Assembly (NCBI GenBank): GCA_004144175.1
Contig: SEFT01000004.1
Span: forward strand, 1 to 64,000
Direction: 5' to 3'
Length of the DNA stretch: 64,000 nt
From: Sphingobacteriales bacterium
GTDB lineage: Bacteria; Bacteroidota; Bacteroidia; Chitinophagales; Chitinophagaceae
Positions within the stretch are counted from its first letter, which is position 1, and the number at the start of each line of letters is the position of its first letter. Under the pieces are notes generated by a model. The model was not told the origin of the DNA and searched no databases. It saw nothing but the letters and a program-made list of their open reading frames with translations. Positions 8,731-17,871 of the stretch are shown here, one piece after another. The position numbers were made by a program, and so were the translations under genes.

Positions 8731-9102
8731 ATGCATGATCGCAAGAAAGTATTGATCATTGATGATGAAATAGATCTGTGTCTTTTACTAAAGGGTTATT
8801 TTCTGCGTAAAAACTACGAGGTGTATCTTTCGCATACGCTTACAGAGGGTGTGTCTTTTATGAAGACCTTGCAGCCGGATATTGTTTTCCTTGACAATAA
8901 TTTGCCTGACGGACTGGGTTGGGGTATGGCGCCTCAGTTAGCTGCACAGTATCCAAGCACCTACATCAATCTGATTAGTGCGTTTCACCCCGTGAAGCCT
9001 GAAATGCCTGCGAATGCGCGTTTCAGCGTGATCGAGAAGCCCATCAGCCTGACTGACTTGGATAGACAGCTATCTGAAGTGCAGCCAACCATTCAGTCTT
9101 AG
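8731..9102 (+). CDS. Single-domain response regulator
   Basis: A 123-aa receiver domain. The acidic pocket is IIDDEID (9-15), the phosphoacceptor Asp55 lies in FLDNNLPDGLG, and the conserved Lys is in IEKPIS. No DNA-binding domain follows. It lies 149 bp after the first receiver gene, with a terminator hairpin at 9131-9176 closing the unit. Its receiver is closer in style to the N-terminus of the NtrC-type regulator at 12346 (CLLLKGYFLRKNYEV compared with CLLLNRFLTRHGFEV), which suggests it may read the same kinases. That is inference. Confidence 0.93.
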   Translation: MHDRKKVLIIDDEIDLCLLLKGYFLRKNYEVYLSHTLTEGVSFMKTLQPDIVFLDNNLPDGLGWGMAPQLAAQYPSTYINLISAFHPVKPEMPANARFSVIEKPISLTDLDRQLSEVQPTIQS

Positions 9103-9130
9103 AAGATAATACTGCACTTAGTGTAGTTCA

Positions 9131-9176
9131 TAAAAAAATTAAAAGCTACTGTTGAAGAACGGTAGCTTTTTTAATT
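9131..9176 (+). terminator. Rho-independent terminator
   Basis: Stem AATTAAAAGCTAC (9137-9149) and GTAGCTTTTTTAATT (9162-9176), with a T-rich 3' side on the plus strand and an A-rich 5' side. It is 28 bp after the response regulator stop and can also serve the leftward small gene that ends at 9219. Confidence 0.8.
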
Positions 9177-9218
9177 GAAAAACAACAGAGGATATATATT
9201 GTATAGGAGAAAACGACT

Positions 9219-9374
9219 TTAATCGATCCTGCCACGCCTGATAAGGCCCAGTAGCAGAGATGCTATTGCTATTACTAGTAGTATATGTATCAACCCCTTA
9301 AGGCTGTATATAAATACGCCCAGCAGCCAACCTATAATTAAAATAACTGCAATCAAGTACAATAACGATCTCAT
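9219..9374 (-). CDS. Lmo0937-family small membrane protein
   Basis: A 51-aa protein, MRSLLYLIAVILIIGWLLG at the start, with two hydrophobic helices (about 4-24 and 27-45) and a basic C-terminus (GLIRRGRID). This matches the Lmo0937 (DUF5670) family of two-helix peptides common in Bacteroidota: the LLYxIAVIL-IIGWLLGF start and the IHxLLVIAIxxLLLxLIRG pattern. The function of the family is unknown; members are often found near stress genes. The gene stands alone between the terminator at 9131-9176 and the end of the histidine kinase gene at 9606. Confidence 0.85.
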   Translation of the reverse strand: MRSLLYLIAVILIIGWLLGVFIYSLKGLIHILLVIAIASLLLGLIRRGRID

Positions 9375-9605
9375 TTCCGGCAATTTCTAGTAATTGCTAA
9401 AATATTATGCCTGAGTTCGTGTTGGTGGTTTTTATAGTAATGTATGTACGGCTGGAGCGTTTTCTTGTTTTAGGGCAATTTTTTCTACATAAGCCCGCTA
9501 CTATTTATCAGAATTGATTGAAACGAATAATACCGAAAAAAGCAAGGGGAATAAATCTAACGATCTATTCCCCCTCCATTAACACTTAGTTTCTTTGTAT
9601 CAAGA

Positions 9606-11099
9606 CTACTCTGCTACTTGTTCTTCCGATTGTTTTGCAATCTCTGCTCCGCCTACCCTGTTCATCAGCGGGAAGGTGATGGTGAAGGTAGTACCTATAC
9701 CTTCTTTTGACGATACTTCTACGGTTGCCTTATGCGCCTGTATTATGTTCAGCGTAAATGCCAGGCCAAGTCCCATACCATTTCTTTTTTGCGTAAAGTA
9801 TGGCTCAAAAAGGCGCGTAATATTTTCTTCGCTAATGCCGCAACCGTTATCGGTAATACGGAGCACTGCATATTGTCCTTTATCCTGAAGCTCGACATGC
9901 AGGTGTCCTTGCTGCTCTTCCATAGCTTCTACAGCATTTATGACGATGTTCAGCAGCGCTATCTTCAGCTTTTCCTTGTCTGCAACCACTTGCAAGCCCT
10001 GGTCGGGGTAGCTTACGCTGAGCTTTATCTTCTTCAGGGTAATGCGGTCTATTGCAATAGAGATCACATCGTCCATTATGAGCTGAAGCGCGTACTCTTG
10101 CAGCGCGATATCAGTAGGCCGCGAAGAGCTAAGCAATTCACTAATCAGGTCACTTATGCGCCTGCTATTGCGCATAATGATATCCAGGTACATCAACGAC
10201 ATATCATCTTTCAGGTCCTGCTGCATTTGCTCTACCGAAAGCGTAATATTATTAAGCGGATTGCGAACCTCATGGGCCAGTGTACGTACCAGCCTGCCGG
10301 CAGCCGCCAGCTTTTCAGCCTGCAGTGTGGCTTTTTCTATCTTCTTTAGGTTGGTGATGTCGTGGATAATACCCTGAACATATATAAAGTCCGTATAGTC
10401 TTCTTCAAGAGACGCTGTCAGTATACAAGCCTTTTTCTCTCCGCTTTTAGTGGTCAGTATTACTTCCCAGTCATTTACCTCTTTACGGCTCTGCAGCGAT
10501 TGCTGGAGGAACTTCTTATGCTGTGCCTGGTCCATCAGGTCGCAGAGGTTCATTCCCATTACCTCTTCTTTGGTATACCCCAGAAAAGGCATGATCGCAT
10601 CATTTACATCTTTAAATTCCAGCATATCGTCGGTAAGGAATACGATATCCTTAGAATTTTCGAATATGCTGCGGTATTTACGTTCGTTTGCCTTCAATGC
10701 CTTTAGGGTGGCTGCGCGTTCCAGGGCATAGCGTATACTACGCTCCATCTTCTCGATGTTCAGCTCTGTCTTTACCAGATAGTCAACAGCGCCAAGCTGC
10801 ATGGCTTCAATATCTACGCGGTAGTTTCCCTTACCCGTTAGCAAGATAATAGGTTCTTCGCAGTCATTATCAAGTGCCTCCTTCAACAGGTCGACACCCG
10901 ACTTTGCACCCAGACGATAATCTACAAAGTACAGATCGTAATCGTGCTGCATCATGTGCTTGAGGGCATCATCGTACTTCGGGCACCAATCGATGACAAA
11001 TGAACTGCCAGGTATATGTTTGATGTATTCGCTTGTAATGATGAAATCATCCTGATCATCATCAACAATTAGAATACTGATATTTGATTGCTGTTGCAT
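9606..11099 (-). CDS. Receiver-PAS-histidine kinase
   Basis: A 497-aa cytoplasmic protein. Domains in order: receiver (1-125, Asp60 in FVDYRLGAKSG), PAS (about 140-255), HisKA (phosphoacceptor His276 in LAHEVRNPLNNI) and HATPase_c (N box NAVEAMEE, G1 DNGCGI, G2 GMGLGLAF). It has no membrane segment or signal peptide, so it senses an internal signal or takes phosphate through the receiver. It is last in the leftward unit rpoN, NtrC-type regulator, kinase, kinase, with 45 bp to the preceding kinase gene. The natural partner is the NtrC-type regulator in the same unit; this is inferred from context. Confidence 0.95.
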   Translation of the reverse strand: MQQQSNISILIVDDDQDDFIITSEYIKHIPGSSFVIDWCPKYDDALKHMMQHDYDLYFVDYRLGAKSGVDLLKEALDNDCEEPIILLTGKGNYRVDIEAMQLGAVDYLVKTELNIEKMERSIRYALERAATLKALKANERKYRSIFENSKDIVFLTDDMLEFKDVNDAIMPFLGYTKEEVMGMNLCDLMDQAQHKKFLQQSLQSRKEVNDWEVILTTKSGEKKACILTASLEEDYTDFIYVQGIIHDITNLKKIEKATLQAEKLAAAGRLVRTLAHEVRNPLNNITLSVEQMQQDLKDDMSLMYLDIIMRNSRRISDLISELLSSSRPTDIALQEYALQLIMDDVISIAIDRITLKKIKLSVSYPDQGLQVVADKEKLKIALLNIVINAVEAMEEQQGHLHVELQDKGQYAVLRITDNGCGISEENITRLFEPYFTQKRNGMGLGLAFTLNIIQAHKATVEVSSKEGIGTTFTITFPLMNRVGGAEIAKQSEEQVAE

Positions 11100-11144
11100 A
11101 AATTTTTAGCGGTTATCGCTGCTTGTTTTAGCAGCAATGTACAT

Positions 11145-12329
11145 TCAACACTTTGGCAGCAGAATAGTAAAAGAAGCGCCATTTCCGGGCGCGCTTTCTG
11201 CATATATAGTACCGTCGTGATATTCAGCTATCTTTTTGCAGATGGCCAGTCCTATGCCCGAACCTGGATATTCAGATTTGCCGTGCAGTCGCTGGAACAT
11301 CTGAAATATACGTCCTGCATACTCCTGATCGAACCCGATACCATTATCTCTTACTTCAATCTTGCAGTATTGCGCATTCGCATCCAGTTTATTCGCTTTT
11401 AGCTCCTGCTCTGTAGCAACAGAAGCATTGATAGAGATTACCGGAGCAACATCTTGTTTCCTGAACTTGATACCGTTACTGATAAGATTAGTCAAAAGCT
11501 GTTTCAGTTGAGTGGCCGAACCATCAACAGTTGGCAGGTCGCTCACTTGTATCTCACATTTCGTTTCTTCAATGGTCAGCTCCAGCTCCGACCGCACCTG
11601 CTTTAAAATGAAGTTCAGGTCAATTTTGCTGAACGGCGAATCAGACCTTGAAACGCGTGAAAAGTCAAGCAGGCTGTCTATAAAATGACGCATATTGTTG
11701 GCGGATACCACAATGCGTTCTAGGTACATCTTCGCCTCGTCATTCAGCGTGTCTTTACACTTCTCCGTGAGCCGGCTACTAAATGTGGTGATCTTTCTCA
11801 GCGGCTCTTGTAGGTCGTGGCTGGCCACGTATGCAAAATCTTCCAGTTCTCGGTTCGCCTCTTTCAGGTCGTTGATAGTTGTCCTAAGCACTTCATCTTG
11901 CTTAGGATACATTGCTAAGGTTTCCGCCTTAGTTGCAGGTATCACAAGCAGCTTCTTTCCTCCTTTATTGACATGACGAGCTTTCAGCAGAAATTTTTGA
12001 TAGCTACCATCACTATTTCTTAAACGACATACTGCATCCTTTGCAATACGCGCCGATTCATCACATGATTCAATTAGCTGATTAAATACATGGACATCTT
12101 CCGCGTGGAAGATGTCCATTATATCAAAAAGGTCAGCATTAGGCAAAGTGTTTGCGTCATACCTCAGCATCGTATGCAACTGGCTAAAGCTGTATTGCAG
12201 TTTCTTTTGCTCGGTGTCGTATATGAACACGATGACTGAAAACAACTCCGTCGTCATGTACAGAAACTGTTCAGCATCTATTTGCTGCTGCACGATGGCC
12301 CTTTCACTATTTACAGCGTATGTACTCAT
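11145..12329 (-). CDS. PAS-domain sensor histidine kinase
   Basis: A 394-aa soluble kinase. Residues 15-150 are PAS-like (IYDTEQKKLQYSFS... DGSYQKFLLKARHV). The HisKA domain has His171 in FAYVASHDLQEPLRKI, and the HATPase domain has N box LISNGIKF, G1 DNGIGF and G2 GSGIGLAICKKI. The ASHDLQEPLRK H-box is a subtype common in Bacteroidota and is shared with the kinases at 15523 and 56842. It starts 16 bp after the NtrC-type regulator, so the two are almost surely co-transcribed. Confidence 0.95.
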   Translation of the reverse strand: MSTYAVNSERAIVQQQIDAEQFLYMTTELFSVIVFIYDTEQKKLQYSFSQLHTMLRYDANTLPNADLFDIMDIFHAEDVHVFNQLIESCDESARIAKDAVCRLRNSDGSYQKFLLKARHVNKGGKKLLVIPATKAETLAMYPKQDEVLRTTINDLKEANRELEDFAYVASHDLQEPLRKITTFSSRLTEKCKDTLNDEAKMYLERIVVSANNMRHFIDSLLDFSRVSRSDSPFSKIDLNFILKQVRSELELTIEETKCEIQVSDLPTVDGSATQLKQLLTNLISNGIKFRKQDVAPVISINASVATEQELKANKLDANAQYCKIEVRDNGIGFDQEYAGRIFQMFQRLHGKSEYPGSGIGLAICKKIAEYHDGTIYAESAPGNGASFTILLPKC

Positions 12330-12345
12330 TTTCTACTACCGTTGA

Positions 12346-13839
12346 CTAATCCAGTTTAAATGCTTTAAACTGTTTCATTTTGTTATAAAGCGTCTTACGG
12401 TCAATATTGAGCAGTTTAGCCGCTTTACTTTTATTGAAGTTTGCCTGCTTCAGTGCATCCAGTATTACTTCATACTCTGCATCCAGGTTGGCGCTCTTGA
12501 GTTTATTCTCATAATTTACAACTGCACCACCCGCGCCAGACGGTACTGCAGTTTCAGACTTTGGGACACCGGCAGCAACTGGTGCGTCAAACTGAAGCTT
12601 CTGATAATTGCTTATCTCGAAAGGGAGAGATTTTACCTCTACATACTCACCATCGCTGAGCAGCGTAGCACGTTTTATCACGTTCTTCAGCTCACGCAGG
12701 TTACCATACCATACGTAGTTCAGCAGTATATTTTCTACTTCTTTAGAGAAGCCTTTTACATTCTTGCCCAGCTCATCATTTGTCACTTGCAGAAAGTGAT
12801 TAGAGAAAAGCAGTACGTCCTCTTTACGCTCCCTCAATGGCGGTACATCTATACTGAATTCATTGAAACGGTGGAAGAGATCTTCACGGAACTTGCCTTT
12901 ACGGGCTGCATCCCACAGTCTTTCGTTACTGGCTATAATGATCCTTACATCCAGCTCTATATCTTTTGTTCCACCTACTCTGCGCATTTTTCTCTCCTGT
13001 ACTACACGCAGCAGTGATACCTGGATATCATAAGAAAGGTTGGCTATTTCATCAAGGAATATAGTTCCTTCATTTGCCAGCTCAAAGCTACCTATCTTCT
13101 GGTTCAAGGCGCCGGTAAACGAACCCTTTTCATGACCAAACAGCTCACTACCCGCCAGCTCTTTCGATAACGCACCACAGTCGATGGCTACGAAAGGTTT
13201 GTTAGCGCGTTTGCTGTTCTCATGTATCATTTGCGCAATGGCCTCTTTACCACTTCCGCTTTCGCCGTAGATGATAACACTAAAATTGGTAGGTGCCACC
13301 AGCTCAATCTGCTTCATGATAGATGTAAACTCGGCACTGTTACCCATGATATATTTATCATTGATGCGCGTAGCCGCTTTTACATTGTTTCGCGGAGCTG
13401 TAGTAGCTGCCGGAGCAGATGACGAAGCGCCGTTTACCTCTGCATGAGAGCGTACTGCCGTTGTGGTAGTAGGTGATGTACCCTCGGCAAGCGCCTTCTT
13501 AATGGTCAGTAGTATCTCATCCGGAAACAGCGGCTTAGTTACGTAGTCGTATGCACCCATCTTCATTACTTCCACAGCGTCCTTTACATCGCTGTAACCC
13601 GTAATGATGATAACCGGCGCGTACGGATGGGTTTCTTTTATCTTAACCAACAATTCGGCACCCGTCATGTCTTCAAGCCTGAAGTCGCACAGTACCAGGT
13701 CTGGCTGATTTTTCTTCATCCAATCAATAGCAGCAACGCCGCTATTAACGCCTGTTACTTCGAATCCATGCCTTGTCAGAAAACGGTTCAGCAACAAGCA
13801 CATGTCGTTGTCGTCGTCGATTACCAGAATTTTAGTCAT
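12346..13839 (-). CDS. Sigma-54-dependent NtrC-family response regulator
   Basis: A 497-aa transcription activator. Domains: receiver (1-120, Asp52 in LCDFRLEDMTG), a Ser/Thr/Ala-rich linker (about 120-160), AAA+ (Walker A YGESGSGKE at 191-199; sigma-54 contact loop GSFTGA at 239-244, a variant of GAFTGA), and a C-terminal Fis-type HTH (SKAAKLLNIDRKTLYNKMKQF). It hydrolyses ATP to open promoters bound by sigma-54. It lies 52 bp downstream of rpoN and upstream of two kinases, so the sigma factor, its activator and likely kinases form one unit. The Gly-Ser form of the contact loop also occurs in functional members of the family. Confidence 0.97.
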   Translation of the reverse strand: MTKILVIDDDNDMCLLLNRFLTRHGFEVTGVNSGVAAIDWMKKNQPDLVLCDFRLEDMTGAELLVKIKETHPYAPVIIITGYSDVKDAVEVMKMGAYDYVTKPLFPDEILLTIKKALAEGTSPTTTTAVRSHAEVNGASSSAPAATTAPRNNVKAATRINDKYIMGNSAEFTSIMKQIELVAPTNFSVIIYGESGSGKEAIAQMIHENSKRANKPFVAIDCGALSKELAGSELFGHEKGSFTGALNQKIGSFELANEGTIFLDEIANLSYDIQVSLLRVVQERKMRRVGGTKDIELDVRIIIASNERLWDAARKGKFREDLFHRFNEFSIDVPPLRERKEDVLLFSNHFLQVTNDELGKNVKGFSKEVENILLNYVWYGNLRELKNVIKRATLLSDGEYVEVKSLPFEISNYQKLQFDAPVAAGVPKSETAVPSGAGGAVVNYENKLKSANLDAEYEVILDALKQANFNKSKAAKLLNIDRKTLYNKMKQFKAFKLD

Positions 13840-13891
13840 ATTATATTATCAGTTGCGGTTTTGATTCTTAAATTTAAAAATACAATATTCT

Positions 13892-15307
13892 TTATGCCCA
13901 TACTGCACGAATCTGTGCAATAGGAATTTTAAGCTGCTCACGGTACTTAGCTACCGTACGGCGGGCAATATTATACCCTTTGGCCGAAAGAATATTTACA
14001 AGTTGCTGATCGGTATACGGGTGGCGCTTGTCTTCATTAGATATCGCTTCCTCTATCACCGATTGTATCACTTTATTGCTGATCACTTCCCCCTTCTTGT
14101 CGGCGATACCCTCACTGAACAGATCTTTCAGGTATATCAGTCCAAAATGGGTTTCTGCGTACTTGTTGCTGGTAATTCGGGATACTGTAGAAATATCAAG
14201 CCCCGACTGGTCTGCCACGTTTCGTAACACCATCGGCTTCAGCAAACGAATATCGCCTTCCAGGAAATATTCGTGCTGTATCGACACTATGCATTGCATG
14301 ATGCGCATCATTGTGTCTTCGCGTTGCTTCACTGCGTTTACAAACCATTGGGCCGACTGCAACTTGCTCTTTACGTATTGGTTAGAAGAACGGTCTTTGG
14401 CGCTTGTCTGGGTGGAAAGCTGGTCGTAGAGCGACTGGTTTACAAATACAGAGTTCGACTTCGACGTGTATAGGTTAACCTGTATCGCATCGCCATAGCG
14501 GGTAATGATAAAGTCGGGTATGATGGTATTTTTAGGCTCGTAGTTTGAAGCCTCTTCTGATACGGGATAGAATTTAAGTGATCCCACCAGGTTCAGTATC
14601 ACCCTCAGTTCTTCCTCATCTATATTCAATGCATGATGTATCTTCTCAAACTGGCGATGCATCAAGTCATTGTAGTGGTTCTGCACCAGCTTCAATGCGC
14701 ACCTGGTATCAGGGCGTTTATCGTCCATGCCTTTCAACTGTAGCAGCAGGCATTCCTGTATAGAGGTAGCGCCTATGCCTATTGGCTCCAGCGACTGCAC
14801 TATTTTCAGCGCTTTGCGAAGGTCTTCTACATCTATCAGCGCACCCGCGTGGAAAGAAAGATCATCTGCCACTTCATCCAGCGGCTTATCCATCAGTCCT
14901 TTGTTGTTCAATACATCGATGATGTATTCTGCCATTGCACGCTCTTCCTCGGCTATATTCAATAGTCGCAGTTGTTGCTTTGCCTCGTCTTTAAAGTGAG
15001 TATAGCTGGCCAGGGCAACATTCGGAGTCTGGTCGGTATGGAAATAGTTCTGGTATTCTGATTTATAATCCGGAGTATCATCATAGCCGTACTCGTCCCA
15101 GTCCTGATAGTCCTGTGCGTCTTTGGCCGATGGTGCCGATTCATCAAATTGCTCTTCTGTAGCATTATCCAGAAATGGATTTTCCTCCAGTTCGTTTTTT
15201 ATCCTTTGCTCAAGCTCCAGTGTATTTAAGAAATATAAATTTAAAAGCTGTATTTGTTGAGGCAATATTTTTAACTGCTGCTTCTGGGTCTGCTGCTGTG
15301 AGATCAT
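13892..15307 (-). CDS. rpoN: RNA polymerase sigma-54 factor
   Basis: A 471-aa RpoN. The Gln-rich activator-binding region I is at the N-terminus (ISQQQTQKQQLKILPQQIQLLNLYFL), followed by an acidic region II (about 45-90), the core-binding region, the HTH region and the RpoN box ARRTVAKYR (448-456). It directs polymerase to -24/-12 promoters and needs an AAA+ activator, which is the next gene. Leftward order is rpoN, NtrC-type regulator, kinase, kinase. The gene order common in Proteobacteria (hpf, ptsN, kdsC) is absent. Upstream is a 215-bp region shared with the divergent CHASE3 kinase. Confidence 0.97.
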   Translation of the reverse strand: MISQQQTQKQQLKILPQQIQLLNLYFLNTLELEQRIKNELEENPFLDNATEEQFDESAPSAKDAQDYQDWDEYGYDDTPDYKSEYQNYFHTDQTPNVALASYTHFKDEAKQQLRLLNIAEEERAMAEYIIDVLNNKGLMDKPLDEVADDLSFHAGALIDVEDLRKALKIVQSLEPIGIGATSIQECLLLQLKGMDDKRPDTRCALKLVQNHYNDLMHRQFEKIHHALNIDEEELRVILNLVGSLKFYPVSEEASNYEPKNTIIPDFIITRYGDAIQVNLYTSKSNSVFVNQSLYDQLSTQTSAKDRSSNQYVKSKLQSAQWFVNAVKQREDTMMRIMQCIVSIQHEYFLEGDIRLLKPMVLRNVADQSGLDISTVSRITSNKYAETHFGLIYLKDLFSEGIADKKGEVISNKVIQSVIEEAISNEDKRHPYTDQQLVNILSAKGYNIARRTVAKYREQLKIPIAQIRAVWA

Positions 15308-15522
15308 AAGAATATATCTTTCGTAACGCCCTTATTAAATCAACCTTAGAGCCAATTTTGAGAAGTCAACTCATATAATTATTTATCAATCGAAAAACAC
15401 TGATATACATGCTGTTATTAACCGATATTTTTAAGACAAAATTTCTTCATTTATTTGGCCCTTCTACTTACAACAAGGGAGCTGAGGAAATAGTTCTACA
15501 AAATGTAGAAATTTGATAGTCA

Positions 15523-16914
15523 ATGAAAAAGAGGCTGCGCACCATAGTTTCTGCCTTTTCTATATCATTTGTGATAATGGCAGCGCTTTCGCTCTACTCA
15601 ATGGAGCAATTCAGCACACTTACAGACCACTCGGATGCTGTAGACCGTGCAAATCAGGTGATTAACCGCCTTTATAAAATAGACAACTCTATACGCGAAT
15701 TTGATACACGCGAGCGTGATTACATCCTTACCAAGAATAAGGCATACGCCGATCAACTGGTGGCTATGTCGCGGAATATACTGCCCGAAGTGACTGCGAT
15801 AAAAACGCTGGTGAAAGGTGATAGCCTGCAAATGCAGTCGCTTACTTTGCTGCGTGGTGCATTATCTATTAGGTATGCAAACTTCAGAGAGAGCATTAGC
15901 CTTATCGATAGCTCGGGCTACAACGAAATAGTACCTTATCTTCAAAACAGTACGGAGCGCCGCCAGGAGTGCATCAATTACCTCCGCCGCATGATGACAC
16001 GCGAGAATAGCATGCTGCATGAGCGCTTCCAGGCCAAGAAGAAATACCAGCAAATCACCTCTTCTACCATCATCTACCTGATACTTATATTCGGCATCAT
16101 CACTATTGTACTGTTTATGCTGATGATACGGGAGCTGCGGCAGCGTGTAATGTTCCAGAAAGAGCTACAGACAAAGGTCGTAGACCTGAAACGCTCGCAT
16201 GCAGAGCTGGAACAGATAGCATTTGCCGCATCGCACGACTTGCAGGAGCCACTACGGAAGATCAGGATATTCGGGAACAGGCTATTGTATTTGCGCAAGG
16301 ACGAAATAGATGAAGAGAGCCGCACAACGGTAGAAAGAATAAACAATGCAGCCGGGCGCATGCAAGACTTGATTGAAGATATGGTGAACCTCACCAGTCT
16401 TATAAAAGAGGAAGGAGAAATAGAAACCGTTGACCTGAATAATATATTCAAGGCTGTTTCTACAGAGCTATCAGAAAAGATAGAAGAAAAGAATGCATCC
16501 ATCCAACTGGAAACCCTTCCCGACCTGCAAGGGTACCCGCGTCAGTTACACATCCTGTTTAAATCATTGCTGGATAATTCCATCAAATTCTCCCGCGCAG
16601 GGGTAACGCCGATCGTCAACATCAGGGTAGATAAAACAAACGGGGAGGAGCTCATGGATATCGATAAACAGCTTGCCCAAAGAGTATTCTATAAGATCAC
16701 AATCTCCGACAATGGCATTGGCTTCGACAATAAGTTTATTGCCAAGATGTTCAAAATATTTCACCAGCTGCATACGGAGGAAGCAGGCTACGAAGGCCAG
16801 GGAATTGGATTGGCTATATGCCAGCGCATCATGGTGAACCACAAGGGTTACATCACCGCACATGGCCATACCGAAGTAGGCGCTACATTCAAGCTATTTT
16901 TCCCGGTGGCTTAA
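15523..16914 (+). CDS. CHASE3-domain membrane histidine kinase
   Basis: A 463-aa sensor kinase. TM1 is about 8-26, a periplasmic CHASE3 domain is at 27-180 (DTRERDYILT motif near 61-70), and TM2 is 182-202. A short coiled coil leads into HisKA (His238 in FAASHDLQEPLRKI) and HATPase_c (N box LLDNSIKF, G1 DNGIGF, G2 GQGIGLAICQRI). It is divergent from rpoN, so it likely belongs to the same signalling block. Its stop is only 3 bp from the convergent SDR gene. The ligand of the CHASE3 domain is unknown. Confidence 0.95.
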   Translation: MKKRLRTIVSAFSISFVIMAALSLYSMEQFSTLTDHSDAVDRANQVINRLYKIDNSIREFDTRERDYILTKNKAYADQLVAMSRNILPEVTAIKTLVKGDSLQMQSLTLLRGALSIRYANFRESISLIDSSGYNEIVPYLQNSTERRQECINYLRRMMTRENSMLHERFQAKKKYQQITSSTIIYLILIFGIITIVLFMLMIRELRQRVMFQKELQTKVVDLKRSHAELEQIAFAASHDLQEPLRKIRIFGNRLLYLRKDEIDEESRTTVERINNAAGRMQDLIEDMVNLTSLIKEEGEIETVDLNNIFKAVSTELSEKIEEKNASIQLETLPDLQGYPRQLHILFKSLLDNSIKFSRAGVTPIVNIRVDKTNGEELMDIDKQLAQRVFYKITISDNGIGFDNKFIAKMFKIFHQLHTEEAGYEGQGIGLAICQRIMVNHKGYITAHGHTEVGATFKLFFPVA

Positions 16915-16917
16915 TCA

Positions 16918-17766
16918 CTATCCGTTTATAGCGTCGCCGCCGTTTAAGTGCAGCATCTGCCCGGTCATATAAGAGCTATCATCGCAGGCCAGGTATACAT
17001 ATGCAGGGGCAATCTCAGACGGATAACCTGCACGGCCCATGGGCGTATCCTTACCAAACTTTTTCAGATGCTCTACGTCAAAGCTATATACAACCAGCGG
17101 TGTCCACACCGGTCCCGGTGCCACTCCATTCACACGGATCTTTTTTTCCGCAAGATTCTTGGCTAACGAACGGGTAAATGATACAATGGCTCCTTTCGTA
17201 GCTGCATAGTCCATTAAATGTTCGCTGCCACGGTATGCAGTAACGGAGGCTGTATTGATAATTGCACTGCCACTTTTCATCACCTCTAGTGCAGCCGTAG
17301 TGAAGTAAAAGAATGAGAATATATTCACTTCAAAGGTTCGCTTAAGCTGCGCCTTGTCGATGCCCTTCATCTCCTGATCATCCTCGTGCGTACCGGCATT
17401 ATTCACCAGCACATCCAGCCTACCAAAACTAGCATGAGTCTGCGCCACCGCTTCCTGGCAAAAGGCTTCATCACTTACATCGCCTTTGAATAAGATACAC
17501 GCCTTTCCTTCTCTTTCTACCAGTTCCTTAGTTTCTTTTGCATCATCATCGCTCTTTAAGTATACAATGGCCACATCTGCGCCCTCGCGTGCATAATGCA
17601 GCGCGACAGAACGCCCAATCCCACTATCGCCACCGGTAATGATCGCTGCTTTGCCGGCCAGCTTGCCACTACCCTGATAGCCTTCCGATATGGGCGGCCT
17701 ATCAAGGTGTTTTTGAAAATCTTTCTTTTTTGGGTCTGTAATCTGAGTTTGTTTTTTCCCAGCCAT
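16918..17766 (-). CDS. SDR family oxidoreductase (general-stress glucose-dehydrogenase-like)
   Basis: A 282-aa short-chain dehydrogenase. An N-terminal extension (about 1-36) with DPKKKDFQKHLDRPPISEGYQGSGKL is typical of the YhdF/YghA subgroup. The cofactor motif is TGGDSGIG (44-51), NNAG is at 122-125, and the catalytic set is Ser174, Tyr187, Lys191 (YAATK). It uses NAD(P)H; the natural substrate of this subgroup is not settled. Members belong to stress regulons, which fits the DUF4142 and DUF2383 genes just upstream. Read convergent with the CHASE3 kinase. Confidence 0.93.
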   Translation of the reverse strand: MAGKKQTQITDPKKKDFQKHLDRPPISEGYQGSGKLAGKAAIITGGDSGIGRSVALHYAREGADVAIVYLKSDDDAKETKELVEREGKACILFKGDVSDEAFCQEAVAQTHASFGRLDVLVNNAGTHEDDQEMKGIDKAQLKRTFEVNIFSFFYFTTAALEVMKSGSAIINTASVTAYRGSEHLMDYAATKGAIVSFTRSLAKNLAEKKIRVNGVAPGPVWTPLVVYSFDVEHLKKFGKDTPMGRAGYPSEIAPAYVYLACDDSSYMTGQMLHLNGGDAING

Positions 17767-17807
17767 GATGATGTCTTTGTACCCAATCGCCTAAAATTCA
17801 TTCCACA

Positions 17808-17841
17808 TAAAAAAGCGAGGGCAGCAATATTGCTGCCCTCG
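17808..17841 (-). terminator. Rho-independent terminator
   Basis: A perfect 13-bp inverted repeat (CGAGGGCAGCAAT/ATTGCTGCCCTCG, 17816-17841) is followed on the minus strand by CTTTTTT (17808-17815). It lies 30 bp after the stop of the small protein at 17872 and separates it from the SDR gene. Confidence 0.92.
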
Positions 17842-17871
17842 ATAATGATATTAATATATCCTAATTACAAT

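Noticed and set aside
15409-15516. 35-aa plus-strand reading frame just before the CHASE3 kinase
   Set aside because: Too short, with no recognised family or promoter; it could be an upstream leader peptide, but there is no support.
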